NCBI RefSeq assembly: GCF_030068615.1
Contig: NZ_JASJOC010000011.1
Span: 1 to 64,000 of the forward strand
Direction of reading: 5' to 3'
Source of the DNA: Halostagnicola sp. A-GB9-2
Lineage (GTDB): Archaea > Halobacteriota > Halobacteria > Halobacteriales > Natrialbaceae
DNA length: 64,000 bases
Of this stretch, positions 9,572 through 17,768 are shown piece after piece. Every line of letters starts with the position of its first letter. The first letter of the stretch is position 1. The position numbers and the translations under genes are program-made. The notes beneath the pieces are model-generated. The model did not search any database, was not told where the DNA came from, and worked only from the letters and a program-made list of their open reading frames with translations.

Positions 9572-9952
9572 CTACCGGCTCTCCTTCCTAAAATTAGGGG
9601 ACATTTCGGACCAGATTTCCGTGTGTCGCGAGTCCGATCGTTCGATCGAAAGGTGGAGATCCTGTTCGTCGTCGAGACCGATCGCGATTTCGCTGAAATC
9701 GGCGATATATCTGGATTTTCGATGTCGGCCCTGGTGGATACCAACCGTTTCGCGAACGAGTGACGCTTCCGCCAGTCTGTCCAGTTTCTTGTACGTCGTC
9801 GAGAGCGGTAACTCCGTTTTCGTTGCAATTTCGCTGGCCGTCATCGGTTCGTCGAGCGTCGAGATTATCTTCCGGCAAGCGGCATCGTCCAGAACGGTGA
9901 CGACACGCTCGAGATCGGCGTCGTCCTCGACCGGCGGAAACTCGACTGGCAT
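9572..9952 (-). CDS. ArsR-like winged-helix transcriptional regulator
   Basis: 126 residues. A winged helix spans about residues 14-75 (VVTVLDDAACRKIISTLDEPMTASEIATKTELPLSTTYKKLDRLAEASLV), typical of haloarchaeal ArsR-like regulators. A C-terminal part (about 80-120) with RHRKSRYIADFSEIAIGLDDE resembles the basic/beta tail seen in such proteins. Divergent from the cobalamin adenosyltransferase gene with about 150 bases between starts, so it could regulate that gene or itself. Effector unknown. Confidence 0.85.
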   Translation of the reverse strand: MPVEFPPVEDDADLERVVTVLDDAACRKIISTLDEPMTASEIATKTELPLSTTYKKLDRLAEASLVRETVGIHQGRHRKSRYIADFSEIAIGLDDEQDLHLSIERSDSRHTEIWSEMSPNFRKESR

Positions 9953-10100
9953 TACTCTCCGTTTGGAGCGGAGCCTAATGACGTATTTGGTAGCCGGACC
10001 GAGATTCGTATACCGTCTTACTCGAGCGAAACAGCGTACTGAACGCGATCGGTCACGAAGCGATAGTATAACTACGTTCAGTTACAAACTCAGCCGAACG

Positions 10101-10790
10101 ATGACCACGGATCGAACCCCCGAGGAGACACTCGAGAACACGCCCGGTAAGGGGCTTTCCCCCGAAGCCGACGAAATCGAACCAGCCGCACCGGACGAGT
10201 TCGGGCTCGTGCAGGTCTGGTGGGGTGACGGCAAAGGCAAGACGACGGCAACGCTCGGCATGGGAATGCGTGCGGCAGGACACGGGTACCGCGTCCACGT
10301 GCTTCAGTTTATGAAAGGTGGTGCCTCGAGCGTCGATGCCGTACGGGGCGAGTACAACGCCATCGCGGCCCTACCGGGTATTTCCTACGAAAATCTCGGC
10401 CACTACGGCTGGCACGGGATGGAAGACGGAAGTGACGAAACGGACCACAAAGCAGAGGCACAGGCAGGGCTCGAACGAACCAAGGAGCTCCTCGAGGCGG
10501 CCCAGACGGCCGATCTCTCGACACCGTTCTCGCTATCAGGGAAACCCAGCGATGGCGTTCACATGCTTATTCTCGACGAGATCCTTTACGCCGCAGATCG
10601 CGAATTGATCGAGAAAAAAGACGTTCGCGACCTGATCGACGCCAAGCCCGAAGATCTCGAATTAGTCCTTTCGGGAAGTCACACACACCCCGAGTATTTG
10701 GTCGACGAGGCCGACCTCATCACGAACGTTCGAAAAGAGAAACACCCGATCGACGAAAACCAGCGTGCCAGACGCGGAACCGAGTTTTGA
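10101..10790 (+). CDS. cobA: Cob(I)yrinic acid a,c-diamide adenosyltransferase (BtuR/CobA type)
   Basis: Transfers the adenosyl group of ATP to Co(I) corrinoid in cobalamin synthesis or salvage. From ATG 10101 the protein has 229 residues: an acidic extension of about 35 residues, then the BtuR fold beginning FGLVQVWWGDGKGKTTATLGMGMRAAG with P-loop GDGKGKTT, then VHVLQFMKGG, LILDEILYAADRELI and LVLSGSHTHPEYLVDEADLITNVRKEKHP. An in-frame extension back to 9621 overlaps the divergent regulator and has no conserved content, so I reject it. Cobyric acid synthase lies 530 bases downstream on the same strand, giving a small cobalamin cluster. The gene symbol cobA follows the Salmonella usage (also btuR). 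Confidence 0.93.
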   Translation: MTTDRTPEETLENTPGKGLSPEADEIEPAAPDEFGLVQVWWGDGKGKTTATLGMGMRAAGHGYRVHVLQFMKGGASSVDAVRGEYNAIAALPGISYENLGHYGWHGMEDGSDETDHKAEAQAGLERTKELLEAAQTADLSTPFSLSGKPSDGVHMLILDEILYAADRELIEKKDVRDLIDAKPEDLELVLSGSHTHPEYLVDEADLITNVRKEKHPIDENQRARRGTEF

Positions 10791-10869
10791 TCGTTTTGCG
10801 AGAACGAGACGGGTAGTGCTTGTATTTGCAGGTATAGATCAGAATAAGATATAGTTCCAATAATCTGGT

Positions 10870-11088
10870 ATGCGGGTTATCTACAAACCGGGAAATACGT
10901 ACGAGGAAATCAACTGTTATGACTTTCGGGAGTACGAACAGGGGATCGTACTGCACAACGAAGAAGGGTACAACATCGGATATATTCCACACGAGATACT
11001 CAGTCACATCGAGCCACACCCCGGCGAGCGTGTCGCCTTCGACGACAATGAAGGAGACGGTGACGATGACGTGACAGAATCAAAATAG
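10870..11088 (+). CDS. Small conserved-looking haloarchaeal protein, unknown function
   Basis: 72 residues: a compact N-terminal part (MRVIYKPGNTYEEINCYDF ... GIVLHNEEGYNIGYIPHEILSHIEP) that reads like a small beta-rich domain, then an acidic tail. ATG at 10870 follows an AT-rich stretch (aagatatag) about 20 bases upstream. It sits between the two cobalamin genes on the same strand. I do not recognise a named family. Confidence 0.65.
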   Translation: MRVIYKPGNTYEEINCYDFREYEQGIVLHNEEGYNIGYIPHEILSHIEPHPGERVAFDDNEGDGDDDVTESK

Positions 11089-11182
11089 CGTCTACCTGAG
11101 TAGCGGTTTTCGATCGGGAAGTTCGAGCGAGCGGATTGGAAGGTACTGGCAATAGGTCACGGGATGTTACCGAATCGATCCC

Positions 11183-11250
11183 AGAGACCGCTGACGAATC
11201 GGCTCTAGAGAACACTGACGAATCGGCTCAGAGACCGCTGACGAACAGGC
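11183..11250 (+). repeat. Tandem repeat of about 24 bp upstream of cobyric acid synthase gene
   Basis: Three imperfect copies of agagaccgctgacgaatcgg followed by a few bases, at about 24-base spacing, ending about 70 bases before the cobyric acid synthase start. Could be a regulatory array or simple expansion; function unknown. Confidence 0.6.
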
Positions 11251-11321
11251 CTGGTCACCGTCGATCGGGCTCGAGAAACCGATAGGACGATACCGCCACA
11301 GTACGGAGTCGGCGTACGCGG

Positions 11322-12923
11322 ATGACACGAACGATTCTCGTCGCCGGGACCGCTAGCCACGTCGGGAAATCGACAGTGGCAGCGGGATTGTGCCGCAATC
11401 TCGCAAATCGCGGCGTATCCGTCGCGCCGTTCAAAGGCCAAAACATGAGTAACAACGCTCGTGTCGTTGTTCGGCCGTCGGGTTCCGACGGTTCGTATTC
11501 GGACGGGCAAACAGCCACCGAACCGACTCGAGAGAGTGATTCGACTCACTGGGGAGAAATCGGCGTCTCCCAGTATGTCCAGGCACAAGCCGCTGAGAGG
11601 ACGCCGACGACCGATATGAATCCGGTACTGTTGAAACCGCGCGGGAACGGCGAAAGTCAACTCGTGGTTCACGGAGACGCACTCACACACCTCTCTGCAG
11701 GCGATTACTACGAGAACCACTGGGAGTTCGTACGAGAGGCATCGGAAGAATCCTACCGCCGACTTGCGGCCGAATACGACGTTATTATCGCCGAGGGTGC
11801 GGGGAGCATCGCAGAAATCAATTTGCACGATCGTGATCTTGCTAACGTCGAAACTGCACGCTTTACCGATGCGGACATTCTACTGCTCGTCGATATCGAG
11901 CGCGGCGGCGCGTTCGCTAGTCTCTACGGAACGCTCGAGTTACTGCCCGAATCGCTTCGCGAACGGGTCGTCGGTGCGATCATCACCAAATTCCGCGGCG
12001 ATCGCTCGCTTCTCGAGTCGGGAATCAGGGAAATCGAAGATCGGACGAACGTTCCGATACTCGGCGTAATTCCGTACGACGATCCGGGGCTTCCGGAAGA
12101 AGACAGCGTGGCACTACCGGCAACGGACGAACGAGAAACCATCGGTGTCGCCGACGATCACTCGTCTGAACAATACCTGACGATCGCCGTTCCCCGCCTA
12201 CCACACATTTCAAATGCAACGGATCTGGAGGCGCTCGCCGCCCATTCCGGCGTAGCGGTCGAATACGTCCCAGTCGAACGGGAAGCGACAATCCCCGAAT
12301 CTACAGACGCTCTCGTCGTGCCCGGGACCAAGAACACTGTCGATGATCTCCTCACGCTTCGTCGAGCCAACTTTCACGAGAAGATTGCCGCGTTTTCCGG
12401 TCCGATAGTCGGCATCTGTGGAGGGTATCAACTACTTGGCGAGCGGATTACGAACGCTTCACTCGAAGGAACCGGAGATGCGGATTTCGTCGAGGGGATC
12501 GGATTGCTCCCGGTCGAGACGTCCTTCGAGGGCGAAAAGGTGCTCGAGCAGACCAACGTTTCGGTTCGTGGGAGCGAATCGCCGCTACTCGCCGGAGTTA
12601 CCGGTACTGCATCGGGTTACGAGATCCACGTCGGTAAAACGACGATGCTCAAGCCCGTCGGACATCCGTTGGGCGACTCGAGTGCTGCCCGCGAAAACGT
12701 TCTCGGAACGTATCTCCACGGTCTCTTCGACAACACCAACGTTCGAGCGGGCTTTCTCGAATCTGTCGCAGCCCAAGCGGGTTGTTCGGAGTTCGAGAAC
12801 GCCATTCAGGCGTCCCAGAATGCAGCCGACCAACGATCGACGCCCGAAACGCCGTACGACCGGGCCGCAACGCTCGTCGAAGACAACGTCGATCTGTCGG
12901 TTCTTGGACCGCCGTTCGAATGA
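11322..12923 (+). CDS. cbiP: Cobyric acid synthase (CbiP/CobQ)
   Basis: Glutamine-dependent ATP-using amidation of adenosylcobyrinic acid a,c-diamide at four side chains. 533 residues. The N-terminal dethiobiotin-synthase-like domain has GTASHVGKST (9-18), FKGQNMSNNA and EGAGSIAEINLHDRDLAN. The C-terminal class I glutaminase-like domain has GTKNTVDDL, the nucleophile Cys in GICGGYQLLG (about residue 366) and the His-containing GYEIHVGKT and GTYLHGLFD. An unusually long acidic insert around residues 45-75 follows the NMSNNA block. Downstream of the adenosyltransferase on the same strand. Confidence 0.95.
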   Translation: MTRTILVAGTASHVGKSTVAAGLCRNLANRGVSVAPFKGQNMSNNARVVVRPSGSDGSYSDGQTATEPTRESDSTHWGEIGVSQYVQAQAAERTPTTDMNPVLLKPRGNGESQLVVHGDALTHLSAGDYYENHWEFVREASEESYRRLAAEYDVIIAEGAGSIAEINLHDRDLANVETARFTDADILLLVDIERGGAFASLYGTLELLPESLRERVVGAIITKFRGDRSLLESGIREIEDRTNVPILGVIPYDDPGLPEEDSVALPATDERETIGVADDHSSEQYLTIAVPRLPHISNATDLEALAAHSGVAVEYVPVEREATIPESTDALVVPGTKNTVDDLLTLRRANFHEKIAAFSGPIVGICGGYQLLGERITNASLEGTGDADFVEGIGLLPVETSFEGEKVLEQTNVSVRGSESPLLAGVTGTASGYEIHVGKTTMLKPVGHPLGDSSAARENVLGTYLHGLFDNTNVRAGFLESVAAQAGCSEFENAIQASQNAADQRSTPETPYDRAATLVEDNVDLSVLGPPFE

Positions 12924-13005
12924 ATAGCTGCGGTTCACTGAATGGCGCGCTATTCGAGGAACGACTTCCTGTCTGCGCCCGTCTCGATACCCGTGGAATC
13001 TCCGA

Positions 13006-13401
13006 TTAGCTCGAGTCCGACTGCAGTCGGTAGGTACCTAACAGTTCCTCGAGAATGATACATTCCTGATCAGTTTGGTCGTAGTGGGTATCGATGAATT
13101 GCTCCGCTGCCTCGAAATTACCCCTGAGACCCTGTTTTCGAACCGTGATCACCGACTCGAGAAAGAACGTTCCGCCGTCCGGATTCGCAATAGCGGTGTG
13201 ACCGGTGTCCGTTATCTCCAGTTCGGATTTGATTTCGTCGAAGTTGAAGGTTTCAACCTCGTGGTCAGGGTCGATGAGCGTCAGCACATACTCCGCAGAG
13301 AACCGATAGAATTCGGATTTGCTCTCGAACATACCGTCTGCGACGAGTGCATCTATCTCGTCGACGACGTCGTCCGGATATCTGACGGTATCTTTCGCCA
13401 T
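13006..13401 (-). CDS. Ribbon-helix-helix (CopG-like) transcriptional regulator
   Basis: About 131 residues from ATG 13401 (MAKDTVRYPDDVVDEIDALVADGMFESKSEFYRFSAEYVL). The first 45 residues show a ribbon-helix-helix pattern: short strand, two helices and the turn with FESKSEFYR. The rest has FFLESVITVRKQGLRGNFEAAEQFIDTHY and ends LEELLGTYR. ATG at 13428, adding MTSHYNVLV, is an alternative start; the much longer frame to 13617 is probably not used. Divergent from the second MTH865-like gene. Target unknown. Confidence 0.8.
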   Translation of the reverse strand: MAKDTVRYPDDVVDEIDALVADGMFESKSEFYRFSAEYVLTLIDPDHEVETFNFDEIKSELEITDTGHTAIANPDGGTFFLESVITVRKQGLRGNFEAAEQFIDTHYDQTDQECIILEELLGTYRLQSDSS

Positions 13402-13635
13402 GACCAACACGTTGTAGTGAGAGGTCATTATAGTTTTGGGGGCTACTGACCGCAGGACGAGACCCGTGAGAGACTGCAGTTGACAAGCCAATGGATATCT
13501 CTCGTATGAGGAGGGTATTATCTGACACCGGTTGGAATGAAAATAGGTGGACCTCACGGAAGCCCTAGTATTGTCTATACATCTATAATATGCATAAACA
13601 GGTTTATTATTTATCAAACGTAACTAGCGACTGCA

Positions 13636-13887
13636 ATGGCAGATGAAGCTGAACTCCGAGACCAGATGACCGAGGCGTTCGAAGGCGCAGATTACCCGAT
13701 TTCGAGTCCAATGGACCTCGTCCCAGCACTTCCAAACGGCCCTGGAACGAAATTCGAGTCGGGCGACTTCTCGATGACCGCAATGGAACTGAACACGAAA
13801 CTTTCCGGCGGAGACTTTCCCTATGAGACCGTCGACGCGTTCGTCGACGACGTCATCGAGGATTTGAAGGATCAAGGAGAGATTTAG
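13636..13887 (+). CDS. MTH865-like small protein (copy 2)
   Basis: 83 residues, paralogue of the protein at 8555-8833, sharing ISSPMDLVPALPNGPGTKFESGDFSM and FPYETVDAFVDDVIEDL. Slightly shorter because the acidic insert is reduced. The family has a solved small helical structure but no assigned role. The two copies bracket the cobalamin genes. Confidence 0.85.
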   Translation: MADEAELRDQMTEAFEGADYPISSPMDLVPALPNGPGTKFESGDFSMTAMELNTKLSGGDFPYETVDAFVDDVIEDLKDQGEI

Positions 13888-14179
13888 ACACGCCGTGACG
13901 TCTCAGTTGGGGATCGGGGTGCCCCAACAATATCATATTTTCCGAGTCAATCGAAGTCACGTCCCCGGATCCCGAATCGCAGTCGACTCTGTGAGATACG
14001 CGCGTATTCACTCGTCCAACGATAGTATGCTCGTCAAGAGCACGTAATTGTAACTACCGCCCGCAGCAGATGTGAGAATTATATCACTACCTTTTTGTTT
14101 TATAAATATAATTGATTGATAGAATGGCTGGTCAGACAGTACTCTTCACTCATCTCCTCTCGAAGAACACCACATTTCC

Positions 14180-16210
14180 ATGAGTGACAATACCCCCAAC
14201 AACGATGTCATCCTGATTTCCGCATCGGAACGCCATCGCCTGCAAACAGCCCTTCACGAAGACGACCGCGTGAATTTGCGGCAAGTTATCGCCCCAGAGG
14301 AGACCCTACCAACGCTCGAGAGCAACGGTGTAACTGGAATCGTTCTCGGACTCGAGGACCCAACGACCGTTGAATCCGTCCTCGATCAAATCCGGACGTT
14401 AAGTACGTCATCGAAGGTACTCGTCGCCCCAGAAAACGGAAGCGAACGCCTCGCAACTGTATCCTTTCGGTCGGGAGCGTCCGATTATCTCTCCAGTGAA
14501 TCCACATCAGGCGTCGTCGATCGGGTCGTCACTGAGCTCGAGCATACCGTCGACTCAGCTTCTCAATCTGAAGCCTCTCCGGATCACTCTCAGTCTAAAG
14601 TCTCTCTGGATCAAACAGACGAAAGCTACGAGGAATTGTTCGGGCGTGCGTTACCGGAAGAGGCCTTCGTTATTGACGAAAACGGGACGTATCTCGATGC
14701 ACAGATCAGCGTCAACTCCTCGAAATTATACGACTTCCCTGCGGAGGATCTACTCGGACTCAAGCTTGATGATGTCTTTTCTGCACCGGTAGCGACCAGC
14801 CTGCAGGATTGTATTACTCGAACTATTGAAAGCGGATCCGTCCAATCGATCGAATACCAGACCCAGACGGCAAAGGGGCTTCGAACGTTCGAAGCCCGTG
14901 TTATTCTCTTAGACGAACAGATACATGGAAAACGCGCCGTCGTTTGGCTTGCCAGGGATATTACGGACTGGAGGGAGAAAGAACAACGGCTCCGATCGCG
15001 ACACAAACGACTCGAACGTACCAACGAGATCAATGCGGTCGTCAAAGAAGTAATCAAAACGGTCGTCGAATCCCCCACCCGTCCGGCGATCGAGGAAAAC
15101 GTGTGCGATCGACTCGTCGAATCGGAACTCTACAGTTGTGCACTCGTGGGAGAAGTTGGCGGGGACTCCAACGTGTTCTATCGAGTCGGGAGTGGTGGCC
15201 CCGATGCAGAGTTGACGAAGGTAATTGAGCAGGACCTGAGATACCAGCAAGCGATCGAAACGGGAGAGATCCAATCGTTCAGCGACGATGATCGCGTCGA
15301 CCAGCCACCCGTTCCACTCGAGGGGGTGAAGATTGACTCGAATATCAATTCCGCGATGGTTGTTCCAATCGCCCACGATGACCTCGTCTATGGTGTTCTC
15401 ACCGTCTTTGCGACCCGGTCAACTGCATTTGGATCAAGGGAGCGCGATAGCTTTCGATTACTCGGCGAATCGATCGGATTTTCAATTAATGCGGTGAAAA
15501 ACCGTCGCCTGCTCTTTTCCGACGCCGTCGTCGAACTCGAGATTCGGATCGACGGCGGAGACTCCATCTCGTTCCACCTTTCGGAGAAATACGACTGTAC
15601 GTGTTCGCTGAAGTGGGCAGGAACAACTGCGAGGGGTAACACTTATCAGTACGTGCTTATCGACGGCATCGGCGGTGATACCGTTCGGAAAGAAGCTGAA
15701 CAGCACAACTCTGTTCAGGAATATCGCATCGTTCACGACGGCGACGAGCACTGCATCGCCGAACTTCGACTCGTTAAATCGGGCGTCAGAGCGCTTTCAA
15801 ACCTCGGTGTAACTATCCGTGATATTTCGGTCGAAGATAGCGTTACAACGTGTCTCCTCGATGTCCCTCGAGACGCAGATGTAAGAGAGATTCTGAATAA
15901 CCTCGGACAGATATACCAGAATACCGAACTCGTCGCGAGGCGAGAAGTAGACCGATCTGTCCGGACTGTCTCGGAGCAGAGAGACCGAATACTCGACCAA
16001 CTGACCGAAAAACAACTGACTACGCTCCGGTTGGCGTACTACGGCGGCTATTTCGACTGGCCGCGGGGAAGTACGGGTGAAGAAATAGCGGAAGCGATGG
16101 ATGTCGCACCACCAACGATGCATCAGCATCTCCGAAAGGCGTTACAGGAACTGCTTTGTGAGTTCTTAGAAGAGGGAACACAAACAGTCTTCGACGGAGA
16201 CCAAACGTGA
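14180..16210 (+). CDS. Bat-type sensor-regulator: receiver-like, PAS, GAF and HTH_10 domains
   Basis: 676 residues. Residues 8-125 look like a receiver-type domain without clear phosphorylation residues. About 150-275 is a PAS domain (FVIDENGTYLDAQISVN, then VWLARDITDWREKEQRLRSRHKRLERTNEI). About 285-440 is a GAF domain (ICDRL-like CDRLVESELYSCALVGEV and AMVVPIAHDDLVYGVLTVFA). About 450-590 is the Bat-specific domain, and 605-665 the HTH_10 DNA-binding domain (LTEKQLTTLRLAYYGGYFDWPRGSTGEEIAEAM). Such proteins respond to redox, light or small ligands in haloarchaea; the ligand is unknown. A long AT-rich leader precedes it. Confidence 0.92.
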   Translation: MSDNTPNNDVILISASERHRLQTALHEDDRVNLRQVIAPEETLPTLESNGVTGIVLGLEDPTTVESVLDQIRTLSTSSKVLVAPENGSERLATVSFRSGASDYLSSESTSGVVDRVVTELEHTVDSASQSEASPDHSQSKVSLDQTDESYEELFGRALPEEAFVIDENGTYLDAQISVNSSKLYDFPAEDLLGLKLDDVFSAPVATSLQDCITRTIESGSVQSIEYQTQTAKGLRTFEARVILLDEQIHGKRAVVWLARDITDWREKEQRLRSRHKRLERTNEINAVVKEVIKTVVESPTRPAIEENVCDRLVESELYSCALVGEVGGDSNVFYRVGSGGPDAELTKVIEQDLRYQQAIETGEIQSFSDDDRVDQPPVPLEGVKIDSNINSAMVVPIAHDDLVYGVLTVFATRSTAFGSRERDSFRLLGESIGFSINAVKNRRLLFSDAVVELEIRIDGGDSISFHLSEKYDCTCSLKWAGTTARGNTYQYVLIDGIGGDTVRKEAEQHNSVQEYRIVHDGDEHCIAELRLVKSGVRALSNLGVTIRDISVEDSVTTCLLDVPRDADVREILNNLGQIYQNTELVARREVDRSVRTVSEQRDRILDQLTEKQLTTLRLAYYGGYFDWPRGSTGEEIAEAMDVAPPTMHQHLRKALQELLCEFLEEGTQTVFDGDQT

Positions 16211-16321
16211 TACCCGTCGTGTAAAGTACTCTGCATACGGTGGACGGGGAACTCGCGCTGTATTCCGTTCAGGCAGTACTATCGCAACTGTACTTACTAG
16301 TAGTGGACAAGCAGTGAACCC

Positions 16322-16672
16322 TTATTCGTCGTCGGCGTCTTCTTCGCCACGAGCGAAACTGGCTGTCGAGTCTCCCGCCGAATCTGCAGTACCTGCAGAC
16401 GGTCCTTCGATGAGTTCCTCGAAATCGTCTACTTCATCGTACTGGTCCTGGTAGACGAGTGCCGCTTTTCCGAGCGACGTGATTTCGTAGAGTCCCGAGC
16501 GTTTGGCAGGCCCGATCTTTTCCACGAGGCCATAATCTTCTAGAACTGGCAATCGTGTGTTGATGTTCTTTCGGCTTTTGTCCGTGTGTGCTGAAAGGTT
16601 CGTTGCGACGTTACGTCCTTTGTCCTCGAGAGCCTCGAGAATCAGGAAGTCGGTAGGTTGTCTGAGTTTCAT
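16322..16672 (-). CDS. PhiH1-repressor-like winged-helix protein
   Basis: 116 residues. Residues 1-75 form a winged helix (LILEALEDKGRNVATNLSAHTDKSRKNINTRLPVLEDYGLVEKIGPAKRSGLYEITSLGKAAL) as in the haloarchaeal phage PhiH1 repressor family, common on haloarchaeal chromosomes. The acidic C-terminal 35 residues look disordered. Convergent with the Bat-type gene and upstream of the trehalose genes, with 250 bases between. Target unknown. Confidence 0.85.
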   Translation of the reverse strand: MKLRQPTDFLILEALEDKGRNVATNLSAHTDKSRKNINTRLPVLEDYGLVEKIGPAKRSGLYEITSLGKAALVYQDQYDEVDDFEELIEGPSAGTADSAGDSTASFARGEEDADDE

Positions 16673-16916
16673 CTCTGATTGCTCTTGTACTCTACTCTAT
16701 TTCCAGTGGTAACTAATACTTTCGGCTTCGATCCAACCATTTGTAATGGAAATTAGTTCCGGAAGGAGAATAACAATTATCCGTCTATAGAATTTGTAAG
16801 TCATCTCATCTATTATATTTCGGGAGGTAGTAAACAATTGCTAGTGTGTCGAACGGCTCTGCGCCTATGTGTACTTATTTCGATTTTGGTCTATCTGTGA
16901 TGGTTCCACCGATAGG

Positions 16917-17765
16917 CTATGCAAAACTCCCCGCTGAGTGGGCTACAGGCCGTTCTCGCTCCTGATCGGAGGTCGACAACCTTGTCGTTCCGATCCAGTG
17001 TAAGAAGGAAGCGACCTCATCAGGGGATCGAACTCGACACGAGGCCCAGGACTCGGTTTCATCGCCGACGCGAATACCGATGCCATTCGGTTCAACCGTT
17101 TCGAAGGCCGATTCATCTGTCGTGTCGTCACCGATATAGAGAACGAGCGGGGACGTCGGCAGTGACGAGCGAAGCAGCTCTACAGCATTTCCTTTCCCCC
17201 AGGGTATCTGGGGCGAGATTTCTATCACTCGCTTTCCGTTCGAACGCTCCAGTATGCCGTTTCCCAGCCGATCCGTTACCGACTCCACTATGGAATCCAC
17301 TGTATCGAAGTAGCGTTCGGGAACCGATCGCAGATGAACCGTCCCTGTTAATCGTTTGTTTTCGACCCAACAATGAGGTATCGGATCGAGCTTCGACTCG
17401 AGCCTCGAACAAACGTCTTCGACGAGCGTCGCTCGTTTCTTGGCGATCGGGTGCACCGAAACAATCCCGCTGCGTTGAATTTCGAGCCCGTGATTACCAG
17501 CGAAGAAGGTCGGTCCATCGATGCGAGTACGAACGTCAGCAAGGCTTCGACCGCTGATTACCGCCGTCGTGATTGCAGGATTGGACGTAATTCGATCAAG
17601 CGCATCCACGGCAGAATCCTTCGGCGATGCCGCTGCTGGATCATCTACAATCGGGGCGAGTGTACCGTCGAAATCGAGACACAGCAACACGGAATCTGCG
17701 ACACCCAATGCTGTTCGGATTTGTGGCAACCGCTCGTGGACTGGGGTCGGAGTATCGACCGACAT
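16917..17765 (-). CDS. otsB: Trehalose-6-phosphate phosphatase
   Basis: Removes phosphate from trehalose 6-phosphate to give the compatible solute trehalose. 282 residues, HAD superfamily. Motif I is LDFDGTLAPI with nucleophile Asp31 and Asp33; then ISGRSLADVR, FAGNHGLEI, IEISPQIPWGKGNAV and motif IV LVLYIGDDTTDESAF. The start at 17765 is three bases after the otsA stop, so the two are one operon and probably translationally coupled. Role in osmotic or thermal protection is inferred from the pathway. Confidence 0.95.
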   Translation of the reverse strand: MSVDTPTPVHERLPQIRTALGVADSVLLCLDFDGTLAPIVDDPAAASPKDSAVDALDRITSNPAITTAVISGRSLADVRTRIDGPTFFAGNHGLEIQRSGIVSVHPIAKKRATLVEDVCSRLESKLDPIPHCWVENKRLTGTVHLRSVPERYFDTVDSIVESVTDRLGNGILERSNGKRVIEISPQIPWGKGNAVELLRSSLPTSPLVLYIGDDTTDESAFETVEPNGIGIRVGDETESWASCRVRSPDEVASFLHWIGTTRLSTSDQERERPVAHSAGSFA

Positions 17766-17768
17766 GAT

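Noticed and set aside
9621-10100. N-terminal extension of the cobalamin adenosyltransferase
   Set aside because: Overlaps the divergent regulator gene and its promoter, and has no BtuR-family content.
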